DNA of 49,107 nucleotides from Paenibacillus xylanilyticus (GTDB lineage: Bacteria; Bacillota; Bacilli; Paenibacillales; Paenibacillaceae), in contig NZ_JABMCB010000119.1 in NCBI RefSeq assembly GCF_013359935.1, positions 1 to 49,107 on the forward strand, given 5' to 3'. A model generated the notes under the pieces. It was given only the letters and a program-made list of their open reading frames with translations. It was not told where the DNA came from and searched no databases. Shown piece after piece: positions 34,638 through 42,101 of the stretch. The position numbers were made by a program, and so were the translations under genes. The first letter of the stretch is position 1; each line of letters opens with the position of its first letter.

Positions 34638-35315
34638 TTAACGTAGTGCAATCATTTGATACACCTTACGGGGGGTTGCATCTGAACCACTATAAGAGCT
34701 ATTTTGAACTTTATATTGTGAAGATCCGCTGCCATCCAACAAAATACCATCAACTAAAGTACCATTACCAATTTTCTCTAAAATAGCAGCACGGAATTTA
34801 GCTGCCGTTGTACCCGTATCCGTGACAATCAGCCAAATGTTTTTAGTGTTGTTATATACCATTGCACTGCGGTTGACATTACCGTCAGGGTTTTGGATAT
34901 TTTCTTTTGTCGCTTGAGTTTTCCAAGCAGATTCAGAACTACCGAGCTTCAAACTTATCCCACCTTGTGCCCAGTAACTGTTACGATTGCCCAACGCCAG
35001 TTCAGATGTCGACTGTACCACCTGCACAGAGAGCTCTTCGTATTTAGCATCCCAAACCATTGTGCCACGAGCATAACTTTCATTCATTGCACCGCCTGTA
35101 CCTTGTCCACTAGCGGTTGCCACTGAGATACCGTTGTTAACCGCAATTTGTAGCAATTTACTGCCGTAAAAGTAACCACCGTTTATACCATAAGAGGATT
35201 GAGCAGGTACTGAAGAAGCCCCGATCCATTTGATATAGACTTCTTTTGGACTCGTTTTGATTGCATACAGCTTTACACCGTTTGATGCTGTAACTGTAGA
35301 GAATGTATATGCCAT
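34638..35315 (-). CDS. Phosphodiester-glycosidase-domain protein (NAGPA-like), copy 1
   Basis: 225 residues that are almost only the NAGPA domain (PF09992 type): G-I-N-G-G-Y-F (about 43-49), R-S-A-M-V-Y-N and L-L-D-G-S-G-S-S-Q near the end are the family's N-G-G-F-F and L-D-G-G-G-S-S motifs. The family cleaves sugar-phosphodiester links, as in uncovering mannose-6-phosphate, and bacterial members are thought to act on wall or capsule polymers. There is no signal peptide, so release would need lysis or a holin. ATG 35315 follows AGGAGC. A structured leader and promoter element P4 lie upstream. The paralogue at 37.4 kb shares the fold and order but has diverged a good deal. Confidence 0.8.
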   Translation of the reverse strand: MAYTFSTVTASNGVKLYAIKTSPKEVYIKWIGASSVPAQSSYGINGGYFYGSKLLQIAVNNGISVATASGQGTGGAMNESYARGTMVWDAKYEELSVQVVQSTSELALGNRNSYWAQGGISLKLGSSESAWKTQATKENIQNPDGNVNRSAMVYNNTKNIWLIVTDTGTTAAKFRAAILEKIGNGTLVDGILLDGSGSSQYKVQNSSYSGSDATPRKVYQMIALR

Positions 35316-35348
35316 TGTAAATTGCTCCTATATAGTTGATTTTTTATT

Positions 35349-35419
35349 GAGAGTACTAGGGGGAACCAACTAAGCTTCAGCCTTCCCTAGCTAAGAACTT
35401 GCTGCCGTCGTACCCTCTC
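35349..35419 (-). ncRNA. Structured 5' leader of glycosidase-domain gene 1
   Basis: On the minus strand the segment opens with GAGAGGGTAC and closes with GTACTCTC, forming a basal stem. Inside, GGGAA-GGC and TAGTTGGTTCCC form a second stem with a loop. The leader of copy 2 has the same order of elements: a basal stem, a CGGCA(A/G)CA block, GGGAA...GGC, and TAGTTG(A/G)TTCCC. The transcript expected from promoter P4 begins right at this structure. It may be a riboswitch-like or stability element. Confidence 0.5.
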
Positions 35420-35423
35420 ATCT

Positions 35424-35454
35424 ATAAAGGTAATTTTAGTTATAAAACAACAAC
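35424..35454 (-). promoter_or_regulatory. Promoter element P4 (glycosidase-domain gene 1)
   Basis: Minus strand: GTTGTTG, 16 bp between GTTGT and TTACC, then TTACCTTTAT and ATGAG. One mismatch from the -10-like box of the other three sites. The stretch to 35681 holds no gene. Confidence 0.6.
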
Positions 35455-35681
35455 CAATTTATCAATACATTTCGAATTTATATACATCTCTCATAAACAC
35501 AAGATAGAAGAGGAGACGCTTTATAAGGAATTTCTCCAGTTCAGGCGAAATAGAGTGAGGGGGAGAACCTTCTTTTCCTTTGCAGGTCAACTACCTGCAA
35601 GAAAAATATCTCATACTACCCAGCAATCTTAAATAGGAAATCAATACTTCGTATGCTAAGGTTAGGGCGGAGGTTTTTGTC

Positions 35682-36593
35682 ATGTTGAATCAACCAATCA
35701 AGCCTATGTTATTGCAGCCATTACCACCAAGTGGGATTAAAGAGGGCTGGAAATCTAGCATTAAATGGGACGGATTTAGAATATCCATTCACTACGACCA
35801 TGGAAATGTCCGTGCCTACACTAGGCATGGGACTGAGGTAACTGAAAGGTTCCCTGAACTGCAGAAAATTAGCCTGTCGGCAAAGACAGCGATTTTGGAT
35901 GGAGAATGCATTGCATTTGATGTCACTCAAGCAACTGACCAAACACCTAAAATTTGGTGGGATGATGCTATGGCACGTTTTCATACAAAAAAGGCTTCTG
36001 CGATCAAGCAAATTTCTAAAAGCTTAAAGGCACATTTCCCGATTTGGGATGTATTGTGGATAAATGGTCAATCCGTCATGTCAAAGACTTTTACTGAGCG
36101 GCGCGAAATCCTTCAAACTATATTGCCACCGTCAGATACTATATCTATTACACCTTTATTCGATGATGGAACGCAGCTCTTCCTCAACATAAAGCAACAG
36201 GGACTTGAAGGTATCGTACAATATAACAGCGATGCACCATATTATTTAGATTCTCGGCCCCAGGATGTCATTACAAAAATAAAAGCATATCAGTTTGCCA
36301 TTTGCGATGTTGTTTCAATAAGGAAAAATCGATTTGGGTGGGGCTTACAAATGAATGATAAGTATGTAGGTCTTCTTGAATTCCCACCACAAAGAGCCCT
36401 GATACAGCAATTTCATTCTATTAAGAAGAACCTTGTACGAAGTGAAACTAAGGATTGGATATATCTAGAGCCTTTGATTAGCTGCAGAATCAAATTTCAG
36501 TGTTTCACAAAGTATGGTAATCTAAGATCACCAACACTAGTTGAATTCTTTCCTACAAGTTCTGTTTCAAAAGAGCATATGTTAGCTAAGTAA
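35682..36593 (+). CDS. ATP-dependent DNA ligase
   Basis: 303 residues with ordered nucleotidyltransferase motifs: motif I K28-W-D-G-F-R (Lys28 takes AMP), motif III L-D-G-E-C-I-A-F, motif IV L-E-G-I-V, and motif V I-T-K-I-K. A C-terminal OB-type domain follows. It joins nicks in DNA using ATP, and plasmid- and phage-borne versions of LigD/LigB type are common. ATG 35682 is preceded by a GGCGGAGG ribosome site. It sits alone on the plus strand between the two leftward glycosidase/lipoprotein pairs, so it splits what looks like a duplication. Nothing suggests a partner such as Ku in the window. Confidence 0.88.
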   Translation: MLNQPIKPMLLQPLPPSGIKEGWKSSIKWDGFRISIHYDHGNVRAYTRHGTEVTERFPELQKISLSAKTAILDGECIAFDVTQATDQTPKIWWDDAMARFHTKKASAIKQISKSLKAHFPIWDVLWINGQSVMSKTFTERREILQTILPPSDTISITPLFDDGTQLFLNIKQQGLEGIVQYNSDAPYYLDSRPQDVITKIKAYQFAICDVVSIRKNRFGWGLQMNDKYVGLLEFPPQRALIQQFHSIKKNLVRSETKDWIYLEPLISCRIKFQCFTKYGNLRSPTLVEFFPTSSVSKEHMLAK

Positions 36594-36636
36594 CGTAAGT
36601 TATATAACCCGTAGCTTGTTCATCAAGTTAAATATA

Positions 36637-36677
36637 AAATGGATCTACAGTGAATGTACTGGAGATCCATTTTTTTA
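36637..36677 (+). terminator. Terminator of the DNA ligase gene
   Basis: AAATGGATCT/AGATCCATTT, with an inner CAGT/ACTG stem, followed by T5. Confidence 0.85.
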
Positions 36678-36757
36678 TGTCCATTTAAGTTTTCTTTTAA
36701 GGTGACTAGCATGATTCTCCACCTGATGCACAGGTGTAGTGAAATTCAGCAAACAGC

Positions 36758-37297
36758 TCAATCAATTGTGTAGATGGACCACATACCTTCATTATTCATC
36801 CGAATGGCATACATCATTTTAACTTCCTCAATCGTATTTGTATTCTTATCAAAACGTTCCCCAAGGACTGTAACATGCACTTGGTTTTGGATTGATTCAC
36901 TTTTTTCAATGCTTTCTATTGCCGAAAAATGATATTGGAATTCTTCACTATAATACCCCTCCATAGCCTCGGCTAATTTTTCAGTGACGAATCCGGACCG
37001 ATACTGATCGTGGTCATGTTCAATTAGTCCTTCTAAATTAAGTTTAAGAACATCTAGAAGGGGGAATTCATCTTCCGTTAGGGAAGATTCCGCCTCTTTA
37101 AAATCAATATCATTACCAGAATTAAATTTAGTTGAAGACTCCGTTTTTGCGTCAGGATTTTTAGCAGTATCAGGTACAGAATTCTGAGTTGTATTCGTCG
37201 TGTTCGGCGGTTCTTCAGTTGGTGAGTTTGTGTCACCACACGCCGTAAGAAGAATAAATGAAGTTAGCAGCGCTGTTAATGCAATAGATTTCAGCAT
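36758..37297 (-). CDS. Lipoprotein, copy 2 of a paralogous pair
   Basis: 179 residues from ATG 37297, after AAAGGTGGG. A type II signal peptide (S-I-A-L-T-A-L-L-T-S-F-I-L-L-T-A-C) is followed by a Thr/Pro/Asn-rich linker and a domain that ends like copy 1 (D/E-G-x-W-S-x-x-x-I-D). A helical middle (L-L-D-V-L-K-L-N-L-E-G-L-I-E-H-D) has a counterpart in copy 1 as L-K-K-T-L-E-A-Q. It is a surface-anchored protein of unknown fold. It follows glycosidase copy 2 with a terminator between. The region to 36678 holds no gene. Confidence 0.72.
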   Translation of the reverse strand: MLKSIALTALLTSFILLTACGDTNSPTEEPPNTTNTTQNSVPDTAKNPDAKTESSTKFNSGNDIDFKEAESSLTEDEFPLLDVLKLNLEGLIEHDHDQYRSGFVTEKLAEAMEGYYSEEFQYHFSAIESIEKSESIQNQVHVTVLGERFDKNTNTIEEVKMMYAIRMNNEGMWSIYTID

Positions 37298-37384
37298 GAT
37301 ATCCCACCTTTATAAAATTCATATAGATAAAGACGTTACATTGTTGGGAAAAGTTACAAATTATTTTTAGTAAATGAATAGGAA

Positions 37385-37413
37385 AAAGGGAAATCAACAT
37401 GCGATTTCCCTTT
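37385..37413 (-). terminator. Terminator of glycosidase-domain gene 2
   Basis: AAAGGGAAATC/GATTTCCCTTT with a 7-nt loop; on the minus strand T5 follows. It separates the gene from the downstream lipoprotein gene. Confidence 0.85.
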
Positions 37414-37429
37414 GAAAAAATCGAAGTAT

Positions 37430-38128
37430 TTAGGACCAAGTTGCCCCGTTCACTGTGATGATACTGTATACAAGACGAGGTCCACCAGAAGTGTAGTTAG
37501 TACCATCTGGTTTTTTGGCACGAATTTGTGCAGCCGTACTGCCATCCAGCATAATAGCATCTGTACATCCAAGAGACTTCATAATACCCCTTGCTTCTAA
37601 AGGCGTACAATCAGTAGCCTTACTCATCACTGCCAAAACAATTTTACCACCTTTATACCCGATGGCAGCACGTTTGTTGTTTCCAAAGTCAACTCCGCCT
37701 TTTTCATCTTTCACCAGGTTATTGAATGCAGTTTCACTTGAAACCGTTTCTTGAAGTTTGAGACTAATGCCTCCGATAGCCCATTCAATCCAACTAGCAG
37801 GGGTGGATAGGTCAGCTAATTTGTTAATCACGAATACGTTTGCTACTCGGGAAGTACCAGCGTTTGGCCTCGAACAAACCAGCGTGCCACGTTTATAGGT
37901 TGCATTTGTAGAAGCATAGTTCCTTACCGGACTACCTCCTTTAGAAACTGCAATGCCGTGGACATAACCAGTACTGTCATCAAAGAAAGTACCATTAATA
38001 CCATACTTAGTGGATGCGGTCAAGTTTTTACCGCCTAAGTCCTCAATTTGGATCGTAGACATATCCGCTTCGATGTAATCCACCGTAATTCCATTCCATG
38101 TGGTTTGTCTGTATTTTGCATCAGCCAT
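37430..38128 (-). CDS. Phosphodiester-glycosidase-domain protein (NAGPA-like), copy 2
   Basis: 232 residues, single-domain: G-I-N-G-T-F-F-D-D (about 42-50), K-R-A-A-I-G-Y-K-G-G-K-I-V-L-A-V-M and I-M-L-D-G-S-T-A-A-Q-I-R-A. The family Asp/Gly motifs needed for activity appear present. As with copy 1 there is no signal peptide, yet the enzyme class works on extracellular polymers. ATG 38128 follows AAAGGATG by 7 nt. Promoter element P3 and a structured leader precede it. Either the two copies arose by duplication, or the plasmid gathered two related modules. Confidence 0.8.
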   Translation of the reverse strand: MADAKYRQTTWNGITVDYIEADMSTIQIEDLGGKNLTASTKYGINGTFFDDSTGYVHGIAVSKGGSPVRNYASTNATYKRGTLVCSRPNAGTSRVANVFVINKLADLSTPASWIEWAIGGISLKLQETVSSETAFNNLVKDEKGGVDFGNNKRAAIGYKGGKIVLAVMSKATDCTPLEARGIMKSLGCTDAIMLDGSTAAQIRAKKPDGTNYTSGGPRLVYSIITVNGATWS

Positions 38129-38160
38129 TTATATCATCCTTTTCCCTATAATTTTTTAAT

Positions 38161-38231
38161 GAGGTGAACTCGTGGGAATCAACTAGATGATCGCCATTCC
38201 CGGGCAATCCCTGTTGCCGATTTCCTTCTCA
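38161..38231 (-). ncRNA. Structured 5' leader of glycosidase-domain gene 2
   Basis: On the minus strand a weak basal stem (GTGAG... with ...TTCAC), a small GGCAA/TTGCC hairpin, and a strong GGGAAT/ATTCCC stem enclosing GGCGATCATCTAGTTG. The order and the TAGTTG(A/G)TTCCC block match the leader of copy 1 although the sequences differ elsewhere. It begins where transcription from P3 should start. Confidence 0.5.
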
Positions 38232-38234
38232 CTG

Positions 38235-38266
38235 ATATAGGTAAAATGGAAAGTCATCATACAACC
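38235..38266 (-). promoter_or_regulatory. Promoter element P3 (glycosidase-domain gene 2)
   Basis: Minus strand: GGTTGTAT, 16 bp between GTTGT and TTACC, TTACCTATAT, then GTGAG. The box is identical to that of P1 and P2. The rest of 38267-38506 shows no gene apart from the ribosome site of the next. Confidence 0.65.
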
Positions 38267-38506
38267 GATACAATAACAAATCGAAACTGGATAGATAATT
38301 ATCAAACTATATTAAGTTCTAGGCTTAAGCCTTTACAAACGATTAAAATCACTTTCAACACTAAAATTCCGCACCCATATACCCTTGGTTTTACTTTCCC
38401 TAAAGGATGATACACTTAATTATAGAACAACAGAAGGGGGGGCTAAAAGATGAGAACGTTCACTAACTAAATACTCATGAAAGAAATACATAAGGAGGCT
38501 TTAAAT

Positions 38507-38989
38507 ATGAAACCATTCGATCAAATTTGGAATGCAATTAGCAAGTACCAGGATTCAAGTTTTCATCAACTGAGAGGCAAGGCGTTTACATATAAATTGA
38601 TCCGTAATTCGGTTATACCGAACACAACGAACATTACAATACCTAGAAGTCATTTCGAAAAGGCTTGGGGGCGTATGCCGGTAACTGGACCAGGAGCACT
38701 TCAAGATCTTAGGGGGCCATCTTACTTATTTGCAATCCTATCCGATTCTCGCATTTTTGCTTCGTTGAATGATCGAGGTGAGGGCAGTAACATGGAGTTT
38801 AAAGCAGGTTATGCTAAAGGTAGAATGGATGAGGCTGAGGCTACCTTGCGAAATTTGTACATTATTCTTGATGAGATGAAAGAGCCTCTTCATCAAGCAA
38901 ATCATATATTAACTTGTATACGTGACCTAGAAAAACTAACAGGTAAAGATCGCGATTTCTTTGATTCTGAAGAAAATGCATTCGAGTAA
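38507..38989 (+). CDS. Hypothetical protein, 160 aa
   Basis: ATG 38507 follows AAGGAGG by 8 nt; an in-frame ATG at 38477 would add 10 residues but lacks a ribosome site. The first half is alpha/beta with a repressor-like I-T-I-P-R-S-H-F-E-K-A-W-G-R and a Gly/Pro stretch (V-T-G-P-G-A-L-Q-D-L-R-G-P). The second half is a long helix rich in Glu and Leu. No signal or membrane segment; family unknown. Confidence 0.6.
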   Translation: MKPFDQIWNAISKYQDSSFHQLRGKAFTYKLIRNSVIPNTTNITIPRSHFEKAWGRMPVTGPGALQDLRGPSYLFAILSDSRIFASLNDRGEGSNMEFKAGYAKGRMDEAEATLRNLYIILDEMKEPLHQANHILTCIRDLEKLTGKDRDFFDSEENAFE

Positions 38990-39017
38990 TTTAAAAGCAT
39001 TTTAAGGAGTGTAACTT

Positions 39018-39062
39018 ATGAAGAAATGTCCATTCTGCGAAGTATTAATTAAGGTTAGATAA
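39018..39062 (+). pseudogene. 14-codon remnant of a zinc-ribbon gene
   Basis: AAGGAG sits 8 nt before an ATG that reads M-K-K-C-P-F-C-E-V-L-I-K-V-R and then stops. C-P-F-C is the usual opening of a small zinc-ribbon protein, so this looks like the cut-off start of one. It may still be translated. Between here and 39522 there is only a terminator-like hairpin (AAGGCCC/GGGGCT then T5, about 39187-39210) and AT-rich DNA. Confidence 0.35.
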
Positions 39063-39522
39063 AATATAGTAAGATTGATGAATTTTCAGACAAGCATCAG
39101 TATATGATAATCCAGAGTAACGTGTCGATATGTTCTCCTTCGATCCTCTCCATATATCCTAAATAAATTCCTTTAACTCAAACGCTAAGGCCCTATAACG
39201 GGGCTATTTTTATTTTATCGATGAGCAATTAAACATCTTTTAAACTAGTAATTTAGATTGTTATTTTTTGTCGTACAAAACATACGTAGATTACTCTCTA
39301 AAGAGTTTTAATCTCAATAAGTACTATAGAGTGCTATTCCGTTAAAGTAGCTTAGAATTTGCGTTTATAGCTAATAGGAGAGTCTTTTAAGGATAGAGTG
39401 ACAATCCACTAATTGAAATTGGCTAATATTCAATTCAGCCACTTTAGGTAGTCTATTTATATGGAATTGGGACTAAAGACATAGTAAGATTGAGAGGAAA
39501 CCAGAAAAGGGAGTTGGTAGCA

Positions 39523-39831
39523 GTGCAGGTTCAAGTTTTTGAAATATCAAATGATACGCCGGCAATGATTCATGAAGACGATATTTTATATGTGACTATC
39601 AATATAGTGGAAGGATATCGTGTTAAGACAAAAGAAGGCAAGTACTTCAATTTCCCCACCGCCAAATTTTTTATGGGGCATATTCCTTTCGTCCAAGTAG
39701 ATCGAAACCTCTTAGTAAATAAAACTAATGTAGTTAGCATCGAAGGAGCAACCATGAAGTTAACGAATGGAGAAGAACTTAAAGGATCCCACTCGAGGCA
39801 GGTTCAAATAAATGAACTGCTCTCCATATAA
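39523..39831 (+). CDS. LytTR-type DNA-binding protein
   Basis: About 102 residues from GTG 39523, 9 nt after AAAAGGGAG; a TTG at 39490 is the longer alternative. The chain is almost entirely a LytTR domain: D-D-I-L-Y-V-T-I, then Y-F-N-F-P-T-A-K-F-F, I-P-F-V-Q-V-D-R-N-L-L-V-N, V-V-S-I-E-G-A-T-M-K-L, and E-L-K-G-S-H-S-R-Q. These are the beta-rich DNA-binding folds of AgrA and AlgR outputs. It has no receiver domain, so it is a stand-alone regulator, perhaps controlled by dimerisation or a host protein. It precedes a lipoprotein gene. Confidence 0.75.
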   Translation: MQVQVFEISNDTPAMIHEDDILYVTINIVEGYRVKTKEGKYFNFPTAKFFMGHIPFVQVDRNLLVNKTNVVSIEGATMKLTNGEELKGSHSRQVQINELLSI

Positions 39832-39870
39832 AACCTAGCTTACCTAGCCATCTTTAAGAAAGCTAGGTTT
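39831..39870. terminator. Hairpin after the LytTR gene
   Basis: AAACCTAGCTT and AAGCTAGGTTT are exact complements 18 nt apart, starting at the LytTR stop. It is not followed by a T run on the plus strand, so termination is uncertain. From here to 40099 I see no gene. Confidence 0.5.
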
Positions 39871-40099
39871 AAAAAAGGGGGGTATAAGATGCATAATCAC
39901 GGTACAGGCCACTAAGGTATACATAACTCCACCATCCCATTCTCCTTGTATTACTAAGAGGGGGGTGGGGTAGCCACTCTCTTAATGATTCTTTACTCTT
40001 GCTTAATAAAAAACAAATGAGAATTCGAGAGAAATAGGAATATTCCGATCATGTTCAAGAAAGTAGGGGACGAAGATTATTCAGCACAATGGATCCATT

Positions 40100-41125
40100 T
40101 TGAAACAACAGCTAAAGGTCATTGTTAGTTTATTAACTATATTGTTGGTATTAGCCGGCTGCTCGTCAAAAAATACGGTTGTAGACTTTGTCGTAGATAA
40201 AGAGATAGATTACTCTAATGGGAAAGTTAGGATTGTTGGGAGAACTAATATCCCAGATAACATGGAGTTGATTCTTTCTTTAAATGGTAACAAGTTTGAA
40301 TATTCTGCTCAAGACAAAGTTGTTGTCATAAACGGGGAATTTCAAAGTGGATGGTTTTCAAACAATGGTCATGGGTTAGATGCCGACGACTATAATTTGA
40401 TGATTACCTCACGTCCTGCGAGTGTACAGCCAGGACAAGTACAGGAGAAGATCGGCCTACTAGGAGAAAACCTTTCTGGAGATCTTGTTGTATCAGAGCT
40501 TGGTTTTGGAAATAAGATAAAATATACATATGAATTCAGTTTGAAACGTGGACAAGAAGTTTCAAAAAATAATGAAGAATCAGTAGAAGAAGACTTAACA
40601 GAAGATGGAGCAATTTGGGACCTGATCAATGGATACCTTGCTACAGGTCAATATATGGAGGTAAGTAAGCTTATTAAATCTATGACCAACCCTAGTAATG
40701 ACCTTCAAATGATGTACTTGCTGGCCATGTATCATGTGTACGGTCAGGATGGTGAAGATGAGAAAGCTTTGAAGTCCTTAAATCAAATTCCAAGTAGTTA
40801 CACGGGAAGAAATGAGGATCTTGTTTTCTACTACAAATACACTCATAAGGCTTATGAACAAAATGGCCAAAACTCTTCTCTCAGTTTTAACGATTACGTT
40901 AAATTGTATAGAAAGAACAGAATTACTCCGGAGTCCTTTGCTTATTATAACGATGAGCAAATCCAAAGTAGTTCACGTCCGACTTCAAATACTTCAACAA
41001 CTACACATTCGAATGATGCTGACTACAACATCTATGGTGAGTATCAGCCAGTTGAGTCAATGACTCCCGATGAAATGAGAGCTGAACTCGAGGCAATTTT
41101 AGAACAAAGTCTTCCCTCTAATTAA
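40100..41125 (+). CDS. Lipoprotein with a helical repeat domain
   Basis: 341 residues. A lipoprotein signal (K-V-I-V-S-L-L-T-I-L-L-V) leads to the lipobox L-A-G-C. The N-terminal domain (about 30-150) is beta-rich. A helical, TPR-like region (about 175-250, with L-A-T-G-Q-Y-M-E-V-S-K-L-I and E-K-A-L-K-S-L-N-Q-I) follows, and the end is Ser/Thr-rich. The start is a TTG at 40100 with no clear ribosome site; a stop lies 36 nt upstream in frame and there is no better start. It is exported and anchored, function unknown. Confidence 0.7.
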   Translation: MKQQLKVIVSLLTILLVLAGCSSKNTVVDFVVDKEIDYSNGKVRIVGRTNIPDNMELILSLNGNKFEYSAQDKVVVINGEFQSGWFSNNGHGLDADDYNLMITSRPASVQPGQVQEKIGLLGENLSGDLVVSELGFGNKIKYTYEFSLKRGQEVSKNNEESVEEDLTEDGAIWDLINGYLATGQYMEVSKLIKSMTNPSNDLQMMYLLAMYHVYGQDGEDEKALKSLNQIPSSYTGRNEDLVFYYKYTHKAYEQNGQNSSLSFNDYVKLYRKNRITPESFAYYNDEQIQSSSRPTSNTSTTTHSNDADYNIYGEYQPVESMTPDEMRAELEAILEQSLPSN

Positions 41126-41155
41126 TTTTATACAATACGGTGCAGCGCCCCCTTA

Positions 41156-41193
41156 ACCTTATACCCTTCCTGGACCATCAGGAAGGGTAAGGT
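41156..41193 (+). terminator. Hairpin after the 341-aa lipoprotein gene
   Basis: Long arms (ACCTTAtACCCTTCCTG with CAGGAAGGGTAAGGT) around a 6-nt loop, but with only a weak T content after it. Likely the 3' end structure of the lipoprotein mRNA. No gene lies between it and 41405. Confidence 0.55.
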
Positions 41194-41405
41194 ATCTAAT
41201 AAATGATTTATTATCTTGAATACTCAATTAGATACATACAAACCATTTGGCCATTCGTCCAGGTAAGATACTGGAATACTGTTTAGTGAATACTGATTTG
41301 TTTATATTATAGTTACTTTATTCCTTATTTTAGAAAAAAGTAGTTGTGGTTGGATAAGTTCTTTTTTAGAATAAAGATAGTTGAAGTTATGAGGTGGGGG
41401 ATTGT

Positions 41406-41918
41406 ATGAAAAGAACCGGTATGAAGAGATCATTGGATCGGCTTGGAAGAATTGTCCTGCCAAAGGAAATGCGAGATACTATGCAGATTGACATTGGTGA
41501 CCCGCTCGAATTTTTTATTGAGGGGAAGGAACTTATTCTAAGAAAGTACAAATCTACAATGTGTGTGTTTTGTGGTTATTTTGCAGCCGAGACGTATTAT
41601 AAGGAGCAGTTTGTCTGCAGTACCTGTGCTACTCAGTTAAAACATCCAGATAAATCTTCTGAATGGTTCTTACCAGAATCCGAGTATTCTCCTACGCCTG
41701 GTGAGAAGGTAATCTCTGAATCAATACCTGCATCAACAACTCAATTGGACGACAGTGCTACCAACAATTATTCAGACGTACGCCCTAAAACGGCCCGTTT
41801 ACTTCAACAACTGAAAGAAACTATGGAGCAGCATCCTGGCTTAGCTCAAAATCAGATCGCACTCAAGTTAGGGATCAGTCAAGGACGGGTCTCCCAATTA
41901 AAAAAAATGCTTCCTTAA
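41406..41918 (+). CDS. AbrB-type regulator fused to a zinc ribbon and C-terminal HTH
   Basis: 170 residues from ATG 41406, behind GAGGTGGGGG. Residues 5-48 are an AbrB/SpoVT swapped-hairpin domain (R-S-L-D-R-L-G-R-I-V-L-P-K-E-M-R). A zinc ribbon follows (Cys53, 56, 71, 74), then a Ser/Thr/Pro linker, then an HTH (about 133-170: N-Q-I-A-L-K-L-G-I-S-Q-G-R-V-S-Q-L-K). Two DNA-binding domains in one chain, bridged by zinc, is an uncommon build for AbrB relatives, which usually end after the first or add a GAF domain. A transition-state-type regulator of plasmid or host genes is likely. Terminator follows. Confidence 0.75.
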   Translation: MKRTGMKRSLDRLGRIVLPKEMRDTMQIDIGDPLEFFIEGKELILRKYKSTMCVFCGYFAAETYYKEQFVCSTCATQLKHPDKSSEWFLPESEYSPTPGEKVISESIPASTTQLDDSATNNYSDVRPKTARLLQQLKETMEQHPGLAQNQIALKLGISQGRVSQLKKMLP

Positions 41919-41946
41919 ATGAGAAAACCATAATTTTTATATCCAT

Positions 41947-41973
41947 AAAGTCGCCCTGCAGCGGCTTTTTTTG
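41947..41973 (+). terminator. Terminator of the AbrB-type gene
   Basis: AAAGTCGC/GCGGCTTT (one G-T pair) followed by T4-T7. Confidence 0.8.
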
Positions 41974-42101
41974 TTTTCAATATTACAATACAGGGATATA
42001 AAGCTTTATTTAGGACAGGCCGCAAGCAGACATGTATATATTGCTGAATTTGAGTAAAGAAATAAGGAGGATAGGTATTAGCTAGAAAGGAGGCCACCAC
42101 A

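Noticed and set aside
33998..37297. Terminators between enzyme and lipoprotein genes as proof that they are unrelated units
   Set aside because: Leaky or conditional terminators are common in toxin/immunity units, and the order is repeated twice. I keep the pairing as a hypothesis only.
38450..38470. Tiny frame M-R-T-F-T-N after a G7 tract, and a similar M-H-N-H-G-T-G-H at 39889-39915
   Set aside because: Each has a G-rich site but only 6-8 codons, with no conservation to judge by. They could be leader peptides, but nothing else supports them.
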